Shown here: piece after piece, positions 30,447 to 40,456 of the stretch
Numbering within the stretch: the first letter of the stretch is position 1
Layout: each line of letters begins with the position of its first letter
Program-made: the position numbers and the translations under genes
NCBI GenBank assembly: GCA_963718355.1
Contig: CAVQZA010000013.1
Span: 225,240-289,239, forward strand
Origin: CAVQZA01 sp963718355
GTDB taxonomy: Bacteria > Actinomycetota > Thermoleophilia > Gaiellales > Gaiellaceae
Reading direction: 5' to 3'
Length of the DNA: 64,000 nt
The notes under the pieces: model-generated
Database searches by the model: none
Seen by the model: the letters and a program-made list of their open reading frames with translations, nothing else
What the model was told of the DNA's origin: nothing

Positions 30447-30466
30447 CGTGGGATTATTGCGCAGCA

Positions 30467-31510
30467 ATGAACATCGAGACGCTCGCGCAACGGACGCTTG
30501 ACCTCATCGACATCCCGTCGGTCAGCCGGGACGAGGCTGCGATCGCCCGCTACGTCCACGAGGAGATGCCGCTGGAACCCGCCTTCGACGACGGCGACTC
30601 CATCCTGTTCACAACGCAGCGCTCCTCCGACCGCGAGCTCGTCGTCCTTGCCGGCCATCTCGACACGGTGCCTGCGCAGGACAACATCCCGGGCCGACGC
30701 GAGGGCGACACGGTGATCGGGCTCGGTGCGAGCGACATGAAGGGCGGGCTCGCAGTGATGATCGAGCTCGCGCGCTGGGCGGCAGAGTCGCCGAACCTCG
30801 GCTTCGACCTCGGCTTCCTCTTCTTCCCGCGCGAGGAGATCGGCCCCGAGGAGAGCCCGCTGCCGGCGTGCTTCGAGGGCTGCCCGGAGCTGTTCGACGC
30901 CGGCCTCGTCCTGCTCCTCGAGCCGACCGACAACACGATTCAGGCCGGCTGTCTCGGCAACATCTCGGCGCGACTCGTCGTCCGCGGCGAGAGCGCCCAC
31001 TCCGCGCGCCCCTGGCTCGGCGTGAACGCGATCGCGCGGGCGTTCGACGAGCTCCGCGGCCCGCTCGCGGTGGCGCCGCAGCCCGTCGAGGTGAACGGCC
31101 TCACCTTCGTCGAGGTGCTCTCGGTGACGCGGATCAACGGCGGGATCGCCGACAACGTGATTCCGGATCGGGTCGAGGCGACGCTCAATTTCCGCTACGC
31201 GCCGAACCGCACTCCGGAGGAGGCAGTCGCTCGGCTCGCCGAGATCGCACCCGGCGCGGAGATCTACGCTCACGCGCCGCCGGGACGCGTCGTCACCTCG
31301 CCGCTCGTCGAGCAGCTTCGGCGCGCGGGGCCATTCGCTCTCGAGCCGAAGCAGGCCTGGACGAACGTCGCCGACTTCACGACTCGCGGCATCGACGCGG
31401 TGAACCTCGGCCCCGGCGCGACGCGATTCGCCCACCGCCGCGACGAGCAGGTTGAGGCCGAGGAGCTGCTGCGCACGTACGAGGCGCTTCAGCGGTTCGC
31501 TAGCGTCTAG
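30467..31510 (+). CDS. dapE: Succinyl-diaminopimelate desuccinylase
   Basis: 347 residues, ATG start. M20 metallopeptidase family: metal ligands in LAGHLDTVPAQ, GASDMKGGLAVM and FPREEIGPEESPL, and the C-terminal His region NLGPGATRFAHRRDE. Removes succinate from N-succinyl-LL-diaminopimelate. It lies directly before dapC and dapD, which supports the DapE assignment over generic M20 peptidases. Length fits the actinobacterial DapE type (about 350 residues). Confidence 0.92.
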   Translation: MNIETLAQRTLDLIDIPSVSRDEAAIARYVHEEMPLEPAFDDGDSILFTTQRSSDRELVVLAGHLDTVPAQDNIPGRREGDTVIGLGASDMKGGLAVMIELARWAAESPNLGFDLGFLFFPREEIGPEESPLPACFEGCPELFDAGLVLLLEPTDNTIQAGCLGNISARLVVRGESAHSARPWLGVNAIARAFDELRGPLAVAPQPVEVNGLTFVEVLSVTRINGGIADNVIPDRVEATLNFRYAPNRTPEEAVARLAEIAPGAEIYAHAPPGRVVTSPLVEQLRRAGPFALEPKQAWTNVADFTTRGIDAVNLGPGATRFAHRRDEQVEAEELLRTYEALQRFASV

Positions 31511-31513
31511 GAC

Positions 31514-32656
31514 GTGCGCCTCTCGCCCATCCTCGCCGAACTCGGCACCTATCCCTTCGTGCGGCTCGACGAGGCGAAGCGGCGGCTTGCGGCGGCTGGC
31601 GTCTCGTTCATCGACTTCGGGATCGGCGACCCTCGCGAGCCCGTCGAGCCGTTCATCCGGCAGGCGCTGGTCGACGGCGTCGCGGAGCGGATGGGCTATC
31701 CGCTCGCGCAGGGGCTGCCCGAGCTTCGGCGCGCCGTCGCCGACTGGTGCCTGCGCCGGTTCGGCGTCGGGCTCGACCCCGATACCGAGGTGATTCCGAC
31801 GCTCGGCTCGAAGGAAGCGATTTTCTCGCTCGCGCAGATCGCGCTCGACGTGCGCGGCGGCAAGGATCTCGTGGTGGTCACCGAGCCCGGGTATCCGGTG
31901 CAGGAGCGCGGGGCGCTGTTCGCCGGCGGCCGGGTGCTCAAGGCGCCGCTCCTCGAGCAGAACGGCTTTCTCCCCGACCTCGACGCGATCGACGAGTGGG
32001 ACCGGATCGCGGTGTTCTGGGTGAACTACCCGAACAACCCCACCGGGACGGTTGCGCCGTTCGCGTTCTACGAGCGACTCGCGGCGCTCGCTCGCGAGCA
32101 CGGCTTTCTTCTGGCTTCGGACGAGGCTTACACGGAGCTCTACTTCGGCGACCCGCCGCCATCGGCGCTGCAGCTCGCCTCACGCCGCAACGTCGCGGTC
32201 TTCAACACGTTGTCGAAGCGCTCCTCGATGACGGGCTATCGCTCGGGCTTCGTCGCCGGCGACCCGGAGCTGATCGGCGCGCTGCGTGCCTTTCGGCCCA
32301 CCGTCGGCACCGCCCCGCAGGAATTCGTCCAGCGCGCAGCGATCGCCGCGTGGGGCGACGAGGAGCATGTCGAGCGCCTGCGTGAGGGCTACGGACGCAA
32401 GCGCGCGATCCTGCTGGACGCCCTCGCGGAGAAGGGCGTGCGCGTCGCCGGCGGCGAGGCGACGATGTATCTCTGGCTCGAGGTGCCCGGCGGCGGCGCG
32501 TCCGAGGCGTTCGCGACGGCGTTGCTCGAGCACGGCATCGTGGTCGCGCCGGGCGCCTTCTTCGGGCCTGCCGGCGAGGGGTACGTCAGAATCGCTCTCG
32601 TGCCCACCGAAGACGAGTGCCGTCGTGCCGCTGCGATCCTCCTGGAGGCGCTATGA
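31514..32656 (+). CDS. dapC: N-succinyldiaminopimelate aminotransferase
   Basis: 380 residues, GTG start 3 bases after dapE. Fold-type I PLP aminotransferase: FGIGDPREPVEPFI, NYPNNPTGTVAPF, SDEAYTELYF, and the Schiff-base Lys in NTLSKRSSMTGYRSGF. The last Arg motif is YVRIALVPTEDE. Transfers an amino group from glutamate in the succinylase branch of lysine synthesis. Position between dapE and dapD and actinobacterial DapC-like length support the call. ATGA overlap with dapD. Confidence 0.92.
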   Translation: MRLSPILAELGTYPFVRLDEAKRRLAAAGVSFIDFGIGDPREPVEPFIRQALVDGVAERMGYPLAQGLPELRRAVADWCLRRFGVGLDPDTEVIPTLGSKEAIFSLAQIALDVRGGKDLVVVTEPGYPVQERGALFAGGRVLKAPLLEQNGFLPDLDAIDEWDRIAVFWVNYPNNPTGTVAPFAFYERLAALAREHGFLLASDEAYTELYFGDPPPSALQLASRRNVAVFNTLSKRSSMTGYRSGFVAGDPELIGALRAFRPTVGTAPQEFVQRAAIAAWGDEEHVERLREGYGRKRAILLDALAEKGVRVAGGEATMYLWLEVPGGGASEAFATALLEHGIVVAPGAFFGPAGEGYVRIALVPTEDECRRAAAILLEAL

Positions 32657-33396
32657 GCGTCGAGGAGACGATCGCCGCGCTCGACCGCGGTGAGATCCGC
32701 GTCGCCGAGAAGCACGGCGAGGAGTGGGTCGTGAACGTCGAGGCGAAGCAGGCGATCCTCGACTACTTCGGTCTCAGGAAGGTCGAGCCGCAGGAGCTCG
32801 GGCCGTTCGAGTACTCCGACAAGATCCCGCTGAAGCACGGGTACGCCGCGCTGGGAGTGCGCGTCGTCCCGCCGGCGACGGCGCGCTACGGCGCCTTCCT
32901 GTCGGAGGGCGTCGTGCTGATGCCGAGCTACGTGAACATCGGCGCGTGGGTCGGGCCCCGGACGATGGTCGACACCTGGGCGACGGTCGGCTCGTGCGCG
33001 CAGATCGGAGCGGACGTCCACCTCGCGGGCGGCGTCGGGATCGGCGGTGTGCTCGAGCCCGTCCAGGCGACACCGGTGATCGTCGAGGACGGCGCGTTCA
33101 TCGGCTCTCGGTGCATCCTCACCGAGGGCGTGGTGATCGGTGAGCGCGCGGTGCTGGCGCCGAACGTCTCGCTGACGGCGTCCGTGCCGGTGATCGACGT
33201 GACCGGGGCCGAGCCGATCGAGTACCGGGGCTTCGTGCCGCCGAACTCCGTCGTCGTGCCGGGAACGCGACCGAAGGAGTTCCGCGCGGGGACCTTCCAG
33301 GTCGCGTGCGCGCTGATCATCGGTCGCCGGAATGCGCAGACCGATCTCAAGACCAGCCTGAACGACGCGCTACGCGACTTCGAGATCGGCAGCTAG
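32653..33396 (+). CDS. dapD: Tetrahydrodipicolinate N-succinyltransferase
   Basis: 247 residues, ATG in an ATGA overlap. Left-handed beta-helix acyltransferase with the family block TMVDTWATVGSCAQIG and GGVGIGGVLEPVQATPVIVE, then GSRCILTEGVVIGE. Uses succinyl-CoA. The sequence around VEPQELGPFEYSDKIPLKHG matches DapD rather than the acetyl-transferring DapH. The 3' end overlaps the convergent dapF by 27 bases. Confidence 0.94.
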   Translation: MSVEETIAALDRGEIRVAEKHGEEWVVNVEAKQAILDYFGLRKVEPQELGPFEYSDKIPLKHGYAALGVRVVPPATARYGAFLSEGVVLMPSYVNIGAWVGPRTMVDTWATVGSCAQIGADVHLAGGVGIGGVLEPVQATPVIVEDGAFIGSRCILTEGVVIGERAVLAPNVSLTASVPVIDVTGAEPIEYRGFVPPNSVVVPGTRPKEFRAGTFQVACALIIGRRNAQTDLKTSLNDALRDFEIGS

Positions 33397-34128
33397 CTCG
33401 ACGGCCGGGCCGGTTAGCCGGGCCTGACCGTCGCGAAGCTCGACCAGGAGCTCGCCGCCCGGGAGGCGCACCGTGACCGGGCTCTCGCACCAGCCGTGTG
33501 CCACGGCGGCGGCAGCTGCGGCGACCGAGCTCGAACCGGACGACGAGGTCTCCCCCGCGCCCCGTTCCCACACGGAGACCCGGAGGGTGTGCGGGTCATC
33601 GACCTCGACCAGCTGGACATTCGTGCGCTCGGGGAAGCGCGGGTGGTGCTCGATGAGCGGCCCGAGCCGGAGCAGGTCGTCGCGATCGTGTGCGAGACGG
33701 ATCACGGCGTGCGGGTTCCCGACGGAGACGGTGGTCAGCTCGACGGTCTCGCCGTCGACCTCGATCGTCTCGAGCGGGCCGACCTCGACCGCGCCGAACT
33801 CCTGCTCGATGAGACCGTCGTCACGGATGTGCGCGAGCACGGTGCGCGGGCCGACGTGGACCTGCACCTCCCGCGCGCCCGTGGCCTGGGCGAGCCACGC
33901 CGCTGCGATCCGGGTGCCGTTGCCCGACATCTCGGCGAGCGATCCGTCGGGATTCCAGATCAGGATCGTGACCTCGCTTTGCGTCGTGGTCAGCACCTCG
34001 AGCGCACCGTCCGCGTCGAGTGCCGCGCATGCCGCGCGGGCCTGGTCGGGCGTCAGCGGCGCGGTGAGGTCAGCCTGCTCGACGAGCAGGTAGCTGTTGC
34101 CGAGCGCGTGCCATTTGCTGAATCTCAT
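33370..34128 (-). CDS. dapF: Diaminopimelate epimerase-like protein lacking both catalytic Cys
   Basis: 252 residues from ATG 34128 (AGG a few bases upstream; ATG 34140 also in frame). DapF fold with KWHALGN, SVGNPHAV, RTNVQLVEV and WERGAGET. The two active-site Cys of known DapF (MCGNG and GAGETxxCG) are Ser68 (AEMSGNGTR) and Ser197 (GETSSSGSSS) here, and GIGADG is reduced to DADG. Normally it converts LL- to meso-diaminopimelate by a two-Cys mechanism. With Ser in both places it may be inactive, slow or altered in substrate. Overlaps the end of miaA by 59 bases. Placement beside miaA is the normal dapF context. Confidence 0.8.
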   Translation of the reverse strand: MRFSKWHALGNSYLLVEQADLTAPLTPDQARAACAALDADGALEVLTTTQSEVTILIWNPDGSLAEMSGNGTRIAAAWLAQATGAREVQVHVGPRTVLAHIRDDGLIEQEFGAVEVGPLETIEVDGETVELTTVSVGNPHAVIRLAHDRDDLLRLGPLIEHHPRFPERTNVQLVEVDDPHTLRVSVWERGAGETSSSGSSSVAAAAAAVAHGWCESPVTVRLPGGELLVELRDGQARLTGPAVELAADLEVA

Positions 34129-34978
34129 CGGCGACCTCATCCGCGGGGCGATCGGCGTTGACCATAGCGAGGCCCGGAATGCGCCGCATCCATTTGCGCT
34201 GGTAGGCGGCGTAGCGCCGGGTGCGGATCACGATCGCGGCGATCGCGTCATCCCGCGGCAGCTCGGCGACCTCGTCGAGGCCGAGCGCCTTCCGTGCCGT
34301 GAGCGCGATCGGGCCGGCAAGTGCCGCGCGCACTTCGTCCTGGACGCCGGCATCGAACATCGCGCGGGTCCGCCGTTCGATGCGGCGCAGCAGCTCGTCG
34401 GGCGGGATGTCGAGACCGACGATGAGCGTCGGGACGCGCGTCTCTTCGGCCCAGAGACGGTCGGCGCCGGCGACGAGCGAGGCGCCGCCCTCGGCGAGCT
34501 CGAGCGCGCGCACGACCCGCCTGCGGTCGTTCGCGTGGACAACGGCCGCAGACTCGGGATCGAGCCTGGCGAGCTCGCGATGGGCGGTCGCGCCGTCATC
34601 CGCGTCGTAGACCGCCTCCCAGCGCTCGCGCGCGCCTGCGGCGGGTGCGGGCGGAAGGACGAGGTCGGCGAGTGCGGCACGCAGGTAGAGCCCCGTGCCG
34701 CCGGCGACGATCGGCGTGCGCCCCTCGCTCAGCGCCTTGTCGATCGCTCCGTGCGCAAGGCGCGCGTACTCGCCGACAGAGCCTTCGTGGTCGAGCGCCC
34801 AGATTCCGACGAGCCGAGTCTCGCGCATCGGCTGACAGGTGAGGATCGGCAGCCCCCGGTAGGCCTGCATCGCGTCGCACGAGATGACCTCGCCGTCGAG
34901 ACGGTCGGCCACGGCCTCGGCGATCGCCGTCTTCCCGCCGGCCGTCGGCCCAAAAATCGCGATGACCATTCCGGCCAT
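34070..34978 (-). CDS. miaA: tRNA dimethylallyltransferase
   Basis: 302 residues from ATG 34978 (GGGGA about 6 bases upstream; ATG 34999 also in frame). P-loop FGPTAGGKTAIAEA, then ISCDAMQAYRGLPILTCQP, VAGGTGLYLRA, HANDRRRVVRALEL and the C-terminal TRRYAAYQRKWMRR. Adds a dimethylallyl group to A37 of tRNAs that read U-starting codons. Its product is the substrate of MiaB, encoded just upstream on the same strand. Confidence 0.95.
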   Translation of the reverse strand: MAGMVIAIFGPTAGGKTAIAEAVADRLDGEVISCDAMQAYRGLPILTCQPMRETRLVGIWALDHEGSVGEYARLAHGAIDKALSEGRTPIVAGGTGLYLRAALADLVLPPAPAAGARERWEAVYDADDGATAHRELARLDPESAAVVHANDRRRVVRALELAEGGASLVAGADRLWAEETRVPTLIVGLDIPPDELLRRIERRTRAMFDAGVQDEVRAALAGPIALTARKALGLDEVAELPRDDAIAAIVIRTRRYAAYQRKWMRRIPGLAMVNADRPADEVADEIQQMARARQQLPARRAG

Positions 34979-35055
34979 GTCCCCAGGGGGAACCCCCACT
35001 GATCAGCCTAGTTGGAAAAGGCGCACGAGACTGTGCCGGATGTGTGCCGAAAGCG

Positions 35056-36375
35056 TCACGCTGCGACGGCGGCGGCCGCACGGCCGCGGAGAGTGGTCGA
35101 GGTGGCGCCCTCGATCAGGACGGGAACCAGCTCGCCCGGCGCGGCGTCGCCCGTGAAGTTCACCGTCGTGTTCCGACGCGTCCGGCCGCGCAAGGTCGAG
35201 GCGTCGGTGCGGCTCGTGCCCTCCACGAGGACCTCCTCGATCCGCCCCACCCGCTCGTCGTTCCGTGCGTGTGCGCAGCTCTGAACGACGTTGATCAGCC
35301 GCTCGATGCGCTCGCGTTTCACTTCCTCGGGAACCTGGTCGGCCATCGTGGCGGCGTCCGTGCCGTAGCGCGGCGAGTAGACGAACGTGAACGCGCCGTC
35401 GAACCCGACCTCCTCGACGACGGCGAGCGTCTCGCGGAAGTCCGCTTCGGTCTCGCCGGGGAAGCCGACGATGACGTCGGTCGTCAGAGCGAGGTCGGGA
35501 ATCCCCGCACGCAGTTCGGCGACAAGCTTCAGATACCGCTCCCGGCTGTACGTCCGCCGCATGGCCTTGAGGATGCGCGTCGAGCCGGACTGGAGCGGCA
35601 GATGTGCGTGCTCGCACACCGAAGCGCACTCCGCCATTGCCTCGATCACCGGGCGGCGGAAGTCCTTCGGATGAGGGCTCGTGAAACGGATCCGCTCGAT
35701 CCCCTCGACCGCGTCGCAGGCGCGCAGCAGCTCGCCGAACTCGGTGCTCAGATCGGGAAGCAGGTCCCGCCCCCAGGAGTTGACGTTCTGCCCGAGGAGC
35801 GTCAGCTCCTTGACGCCGTCAGCCGCCAGGCGGGTCGCTTCGGCGACGATCTCGCCGGGCCGGCGGCTCTGCTCCCGGCCGCGCACCGCGGGGACGATGC
35901 AGTACGAGCACGTCGAGTTGCAGCCCATCGAGATCTGCACCCAGGCCTGGAACGCCCGCTCGCGGTGAGCCGGCAGGTCGCCCGCGAACGAGTCCCACTG
36001 GCCGAAGCGGCCCCGCGGCGCGACGCCTCCCGCGCCGATCCAGTCGGCCAGGTGCGGGATCGAGCCGGGCCCGAACGCGACGTCGACGTACGGGTAGAGC
36101 TCGAACAGCCGGTCGCGTTGCGCCTCCGCGTAGCAGCCGCCGACCGCGATCACCTTGTCGGGATCGCGCTGCTTCAGTGCCCTCGCCTGCGCGAGGTGCG
36201 CCGCGAAGCGCTGGTCGGGCTTCTCGCGGATCGTGCACGTGTTGAACACGATCACGTCCGCCTCGGTTTGCTCGGCCGTCTCACCGAGGCCGATCGACTC
36301 GAGCATCCCCTTGATCCGCTCCGAGTCGTGGGCGTTCATCTGGCAGCCGAACGTGGTGACGTGGTAGCGCTTCAT
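35056..36375 (-). CDS. miaB: tRNA-2-methylthio-N6-dimethylallyladenosine synthase
   Basis: 439 residues, ATG in an ATGA overlap with rny. N-terminal UPF0004 domain with Cys in TFGCQMNAHDSER, FNTCTIREKP and VGGCYAEAQ (auxiliary cluster), radical SAM motif CNSTCSYCIVP, then HLPLQSGSTRILKAM and VGFPGETEADF, and a C-terminal TRAM domain. Puts a methylthio group on i6A37. Gap of 77 bases to miaA. Confidence 0.95.
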   Translation of the reverse strand: MKRYHVTTFGCQMNAHDSERIKGMLESIGLGETAEQTEADVIVFNTCTIREKPDQRFAAHLAQARALKQRDPDKVIAVGGCYAEAQRDRLFELYPYVDVAFGPGSIPHLADWIGAGGVAPRGRFGQWDSFAGDLPAHRERAFQAWVQISMGCNSTCSYCIVPAVRGREQSRRPGEIVAEATRLAADGVKELTLLGQNVNSWGRDLLPDLSTEFGELLRACDAVEGIERIRFTSPHPKDFRRPVIEAMAECASVCEHAHLPLQSGSTRILKAMRRTYSRERYLKLVAELRAGIPDLALTTDVIVGFPGETEADFRETLAVVEEVGFDGAFTFVYSPRYGTDAATMADQVPEEVKRERIERLINVVQSCAHARNDERVGRIEEVLVEGTSRTDASTLRGRTRRNTTVNFTGDAAPGELVPVLIEGATSTTLRGRAAAAVAA

Positions 36376-37937
36376 CTGGCGTGGATCGCTCCGGCGCCGG
36401 AGACATTCTTGGCCACGTCCACGGCCCGGCTCTCGCGGATCACCGTCACCTTCACCTGGCCCGGGTACTCGAGGTGGTCTTCGATCTCGCGCGCGATCTC
36501 GTGGGACAGGAGAACAGCGGTATCGTCGTCGACCTCGGTCGGCCTGACGATCACGCGGATCTCGCGACCGGCCTGCAACGCGTACACCTTCTCGACACCC
36601 TTGTGGCTCGCGGCCAGCTCTTCGAGGGCCTCGAGCCGCTTGATGTAGTTCTCGAGGCTCTCGCCGCGTGCGCCCGGCCGCGATGCGGAGATCGCGTCGG
36701 CGGAGATCAGCAGGACGGCCTCAACGGTCTGCGGCTGCACCTCGTAGTGGTGTGCCTCGATCGCATGGACCACGCCCTGCGACTCGCCGTGGCGCTTCGC
36801 GAGCTGCGCCGAGATCGCCGCGTGGGAGCCCTCCACCTCGTGCGTCATCGCCTTGCCGAGGTCGTGGAGGAGCGCGGCGCGCTTGGTCGTCTTCACCGAC
36901 GCGCCCAGCTCGGTCGCCATGATCCCGCCCAGGTGCACCACCTCGAGCGTGTGCTTGAGCACGTTCTGGCCGTAGCTCGTGCGGAACTTGAGCCGGCCGA
37001 GGATCTTCACGAGCTCCTCCGCGAAGTCGCCGGCGTTCGCCTCGTAGACGGCCTGCTCGCCGGCCTGCTGGATCACGTCGTCGATCTCGGCCTTCGACTG
37101 GTAGTACATCTCCTCGATCCGGGTCGGATGGATCCGCCCGTCCTCGATCAGCTTCTGCAGCGTCAGCTTCGCGATCTCGCGACGGATGCCGTCGAACGAC
37201 GAGAGCACCACCGCCTGAGGCGTGTCGTCGATGATGAAGTCGACGCCGGTGAGGTGCTCGAGCGTGCGGATGTTCCGGCCCTCCCGACCGATGATCCGGC
37301 CCTTCATGTCGTCGGACGGGAGCTCGATCAACGAGACGGTCGTCTCCGCCGCGTGGCTCGCGGCGACCCGCTGGAGCGCATCGGCGACGAGGCTTCTCGC
37401 GCGGCGCTTGGACTCGGTGCGGGCCTCCTCCTCTTCCTGGCGGACACGCCGGGCCAGCTCGTGGCGGATCAGCCCCTCGGAGCGCTCGAGCAGGTGCGCC
37501 TTCGCCTGGTTCACGGTCATCCCGGAGATGCGTTCGAGCTCGGTGAACTCCGAGTCCTTTGCGACCTTCAGCTCTTCCTGGAGCTGGCGCGCATGGACTT
37601 CGCGGTCGTTCAGGCCCTGTTCGCGGCGCTCGAGCTCGACGAGCTTGCGCTCGGTCTCCTCCTCGCGGGCGAGCACGCGCTCCTCGATCTTGATGATCTG
37701 TGAGCGCCGTTCCTGGACCTCGGCCTCGATCTCGCTGCGCAGCCGAACGGCCTGCTCGCGCGCGTCGACCTGAGCCTCCCGGCGCAGGGACTCGGCCTCA
37801 CGTTGGGCGTCATGGAGCAGCTGGGCGCGCGTCTGCTCGGCGGCGCGAAGGCGGGCCTGCCGGAAGAAGTGTGCAAAGAGAGCGCCGGCGGCCGCTCCGA
37901 GCACGAGACCGATGAGAATCCCAATCGCAACGAGCAT
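36372..37937 (-). CDS. rny: Ribonuclease Y
   Basis: 521 residues from ATG 37937 with GGAAGG 9 bases upstream. N-terminal membrane helix (VAIGILIGLVLGAAAGALFA), long coiled coil rich in Glu/Arg (about 25-195), KH domain (GRIIGREGRNIRTLEHLTG) and HD domain (LLHDLGKAMTHEVEGSHA). Endoribonuclease starting mRNA decay at the membrane. Sits between recX and miaB, as in many Gram-positive and actinobacterial genomes. Confidence 0.95.
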   Translation of the reverse strand: MLVAIGILIGLVLGAAAGALFAHFFRQARLRAAEQTRAQLLHDAQREAESLRREAQVDAREQAVRLRSEIEAEVQERRSQIIKIEERVLAREEETERKLVELERREQGLNDREVHARQLQEELKVAKDSEFTELERISGMTVNQAKAHLLERSEGLIRHELARRVRQEEEEARTESKRRARSLVADALQRVAASHAAETTVSLIELPSDDMKGRIIGREGRNIRTLEHLTGVDFIIDDTPQAVVLSSFDGIRREIAKLTLQKLIEDGRIHPTRIEEMYYQSKAEIDDVIQQAGEQAVYEANAGDFAEELVKILGRLKFRTSYGQNVLKHTLEVVHLGGIMATELGASVKTTKRAALLHDLGKAMTHEVEGSHAAISAQLAKRHGESQGVVHAIEAHHYEVQPQTVEAVLLISADAISASRPGARGESLENYIKRLEALEELAASHKGVEKVYALQAGREIRVIVRPTEVDDDTAVLLSHEIAREIEDHLEYPGQVKVTVIRESRAVDVAKNVSGAGAIHAR

Positions 37938-38040
37938 GCAGCGCCGCCTTCCCGTCGTGGGTAACCGATGGGTTGTCCCGCGACTGCCCGCGGGTCGCAC
38001 GGCCCGTCATCAGGCCGGCATGCGCTGTGTCCGAATCGTT

Positions 38041-38058
38041 GGGCCTCGGGGAAGGCCC
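38041..38058 (-). terminator. Hairpin between recX and rny
   Basis: GGGCCT/AGGCCC, 6-bp stem with a 6-base loop, in the 261-base gap after recX. It could end the recA-recX transcript. No U-tract. Confidence 0.35.
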
Positions 38059-38102
38059 GGCGGTCGCCGGCGCGCCGCTAGGAGCCCTTGGTTTGAAGGA
38101 AC

Positions 38103-38192
38103 ATGGCCGGTAGGAAGCGTCTCACGAAGTCAGGTTCGATTCGAAAACTGCGCTATGCAGGCAAAATGTCAGGACGAACCCTGCCATCCTAG
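38103..38192 (+). CDS. Possible small basic peptide ORF
   Basis: 29 codons reading MAGRKRLTKSGSIRKLRYAG then KMSGRTLPS, on the strand opposite to its neighbours in the rny-recX gap. AAGGA lies only 2 bases before the ATG, too close for efficient initiation. It is strongly basic. No homologue recognised; chance is a real possibility. Confidence 0.2.
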   Translation: MAGRKRLTKSGSIRKLRYAGKMSGRTLPS

Positions 38193-38198
38193 CGCCGT

Positions 38199-38786
38199 TC
38201 AGGGGTCATCTGCAATGCGGCTTCCGAGAGCCGCCTCGATCGCGTCTTCCCCGAAGCCCTTCCGCGCCAGCAACCGCGCCACCGCAGGGTCGTCGCCTCG
38301 CAGGGCTACGAGCGCCTGCGCCCGCTCGGCCTCGGGGGCGAGTGCTTCGAGTGCCGCGCCGATCAGCTCGTCGGGAACCGTCCGCTGTTCGAGATCGGCC
38401 CTGATGGCGGCGTCCCCCCAGCCCCGCTCGGCGAGGGCTCGCGCGCGCCGTTCGGCGTAGCGCGCGTCGTCGACGATCCCCGCGCGCTCCAGGATCTCGA
38501 TGGCATGTGCGCGCTCGCCCGGCGCCACCGCCCGCCCCGCGAGTCTCGCGTCGAGCGCGGTTCGCGAGAGATCGCGGTGCCGCAACGCGCCCGCCGCGGC
38601 CGCGAGCGCCTCGTGACGGCGCAAGGCCCGGCGAAGCACGCGCAGGCGCAAACGGTCGAGCGGCTCGCCCACCGCCAGCCCGACGGCGACCACGACCTCG
38701 CTCGGGAGCACTCGCCAGGGTGCCCCGTCCAACTCGACCGCGACCCGGCCCGGCCGGCGCGCGCGGAGCGCGGTGACTTGGACCAT
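38199..38786 (-). CDS. recX: RecA regulator RecX
   Basis: 195 residues, ATG 6 bases after the recA stop. All-helical, with repeated three-helix units seen as ERAHAIEILERAGIVDDARY, AERRARALAERGWGDAAI and LEQRTVPDELIGAALEAL. Binds RecA filaments and limits their activity. Position directly after recA and size confirm the call. The N-terminal 60 residues form a beta-rich extension (GRVAVELDGAPWRVLPSEVV), as in other actinobacterial-type RecX. Confidence 0.9.
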   Translation of the reverse strand: MVQVTALRARRPGRVAVELDGAPWRVLPSEVVVAVGLAVGEPLDRLRLRVLRRALRRHEALAAAAGALRHRDLSRTALDARLAGRAVAPGERAHAIEILERAGIVDDARYAERRARALAERGWGDAAIRADLEQRTVPDELIGAALEALAPEAERAQALVALRGDDPAVARLLARKGFGEDAIEAALGSRIADDP

Positions 38787-38792
38787 CGGTGC

Positions 38793-39896
<1,104 letters not shown>

Positions 39897-39901
39897 GTCT
39901 T

Positions 39902-40456
39902 TCAACCTCCTAGCGCAACTGATTCCAAGATTGCGTACTGCGCCCCATCGGACCGCAGTACAGAACGGTAGACGGCGGCCCGGACGGACTCGACCGCCCC
40001 AAGGTCGGGTGGCGGACCGGCGAGCCGCGGCTGGGAGCGAAAGCGGACGACCGTGACGTGCGCAAGCCACGAGCGCTGCTCGCGCCGGTAGACGCCGAGA
40101 GCCTCGAGCTGCCCCGCCAGATCCGCCTCGAGCGCGGCCGCCCGGCCGCTCTCGTCGTCGAGTGTGAGCATCCCGACGCTGCGGGTCTCGCGGTAGCGCG
40201 CGACCCGCAATGACGCTCGGTGAGCGCGTGCCGCCGCAGCCCGGAGAGCACCGGACACAGCCGGGACATCGCGTGCCGGCCGGGAACCGAGAAAGGCCAG
40301 CGTGATGTGCAGGTTCTGCGGCGGCACGAGGCGAAACGCGCCGGCAGGGAGCGTGCGCTGCCACGCCACGATCCGTTCGATCGCCTCGTCGGGGAGTTGC
40401 AGCGCGCAGAAGAGCCGGAACTTCTCATCCCCCGGCACGCTAGCGGCGAAACTCAC
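39902..40456 (-). CDS. thpR: RNA 2',3'-cyclic phosphodiesterase
   Basis: 184 residues from GTG 40456, in a GTGA overlap with cinA (GTG 40438 is an alternative). Two-H phosphoesterase: HITLAFLGSRP and HVTVVRFRS supply the paired HxTx motifs, with FCALQLPDEAIERI at the N terminus. Opens 2',3'-cyclic phosphate ends of RNA. The cinA-thpR-recA order is common. Confidence 0.92.
   Translation of the reverse strand: MSFAASVPGDEKFRLFCALQLPDEAIERIVAWQRTLPAGAFRLVPPQNLHITLAFLGSRPARDVPAVSGALRAAAARAHRASLRVARYRETRSVGMLTLDDESGRAAALEADLAGQLEALGVYRREQRSWLAHVTVVRFRSQPRLAGPPPDLGAVESVRAAVYRSVLRSDGAQYAILESVALGG

Noticed and set aside
37938..38198. An SOS (LexA) box near TTCGATTCGAA in the rny-recX gap
   Set aside because: It does not match the actinobacterial consensus CGAACNNNNGTTCG and is downstream, not upstream, of recA.
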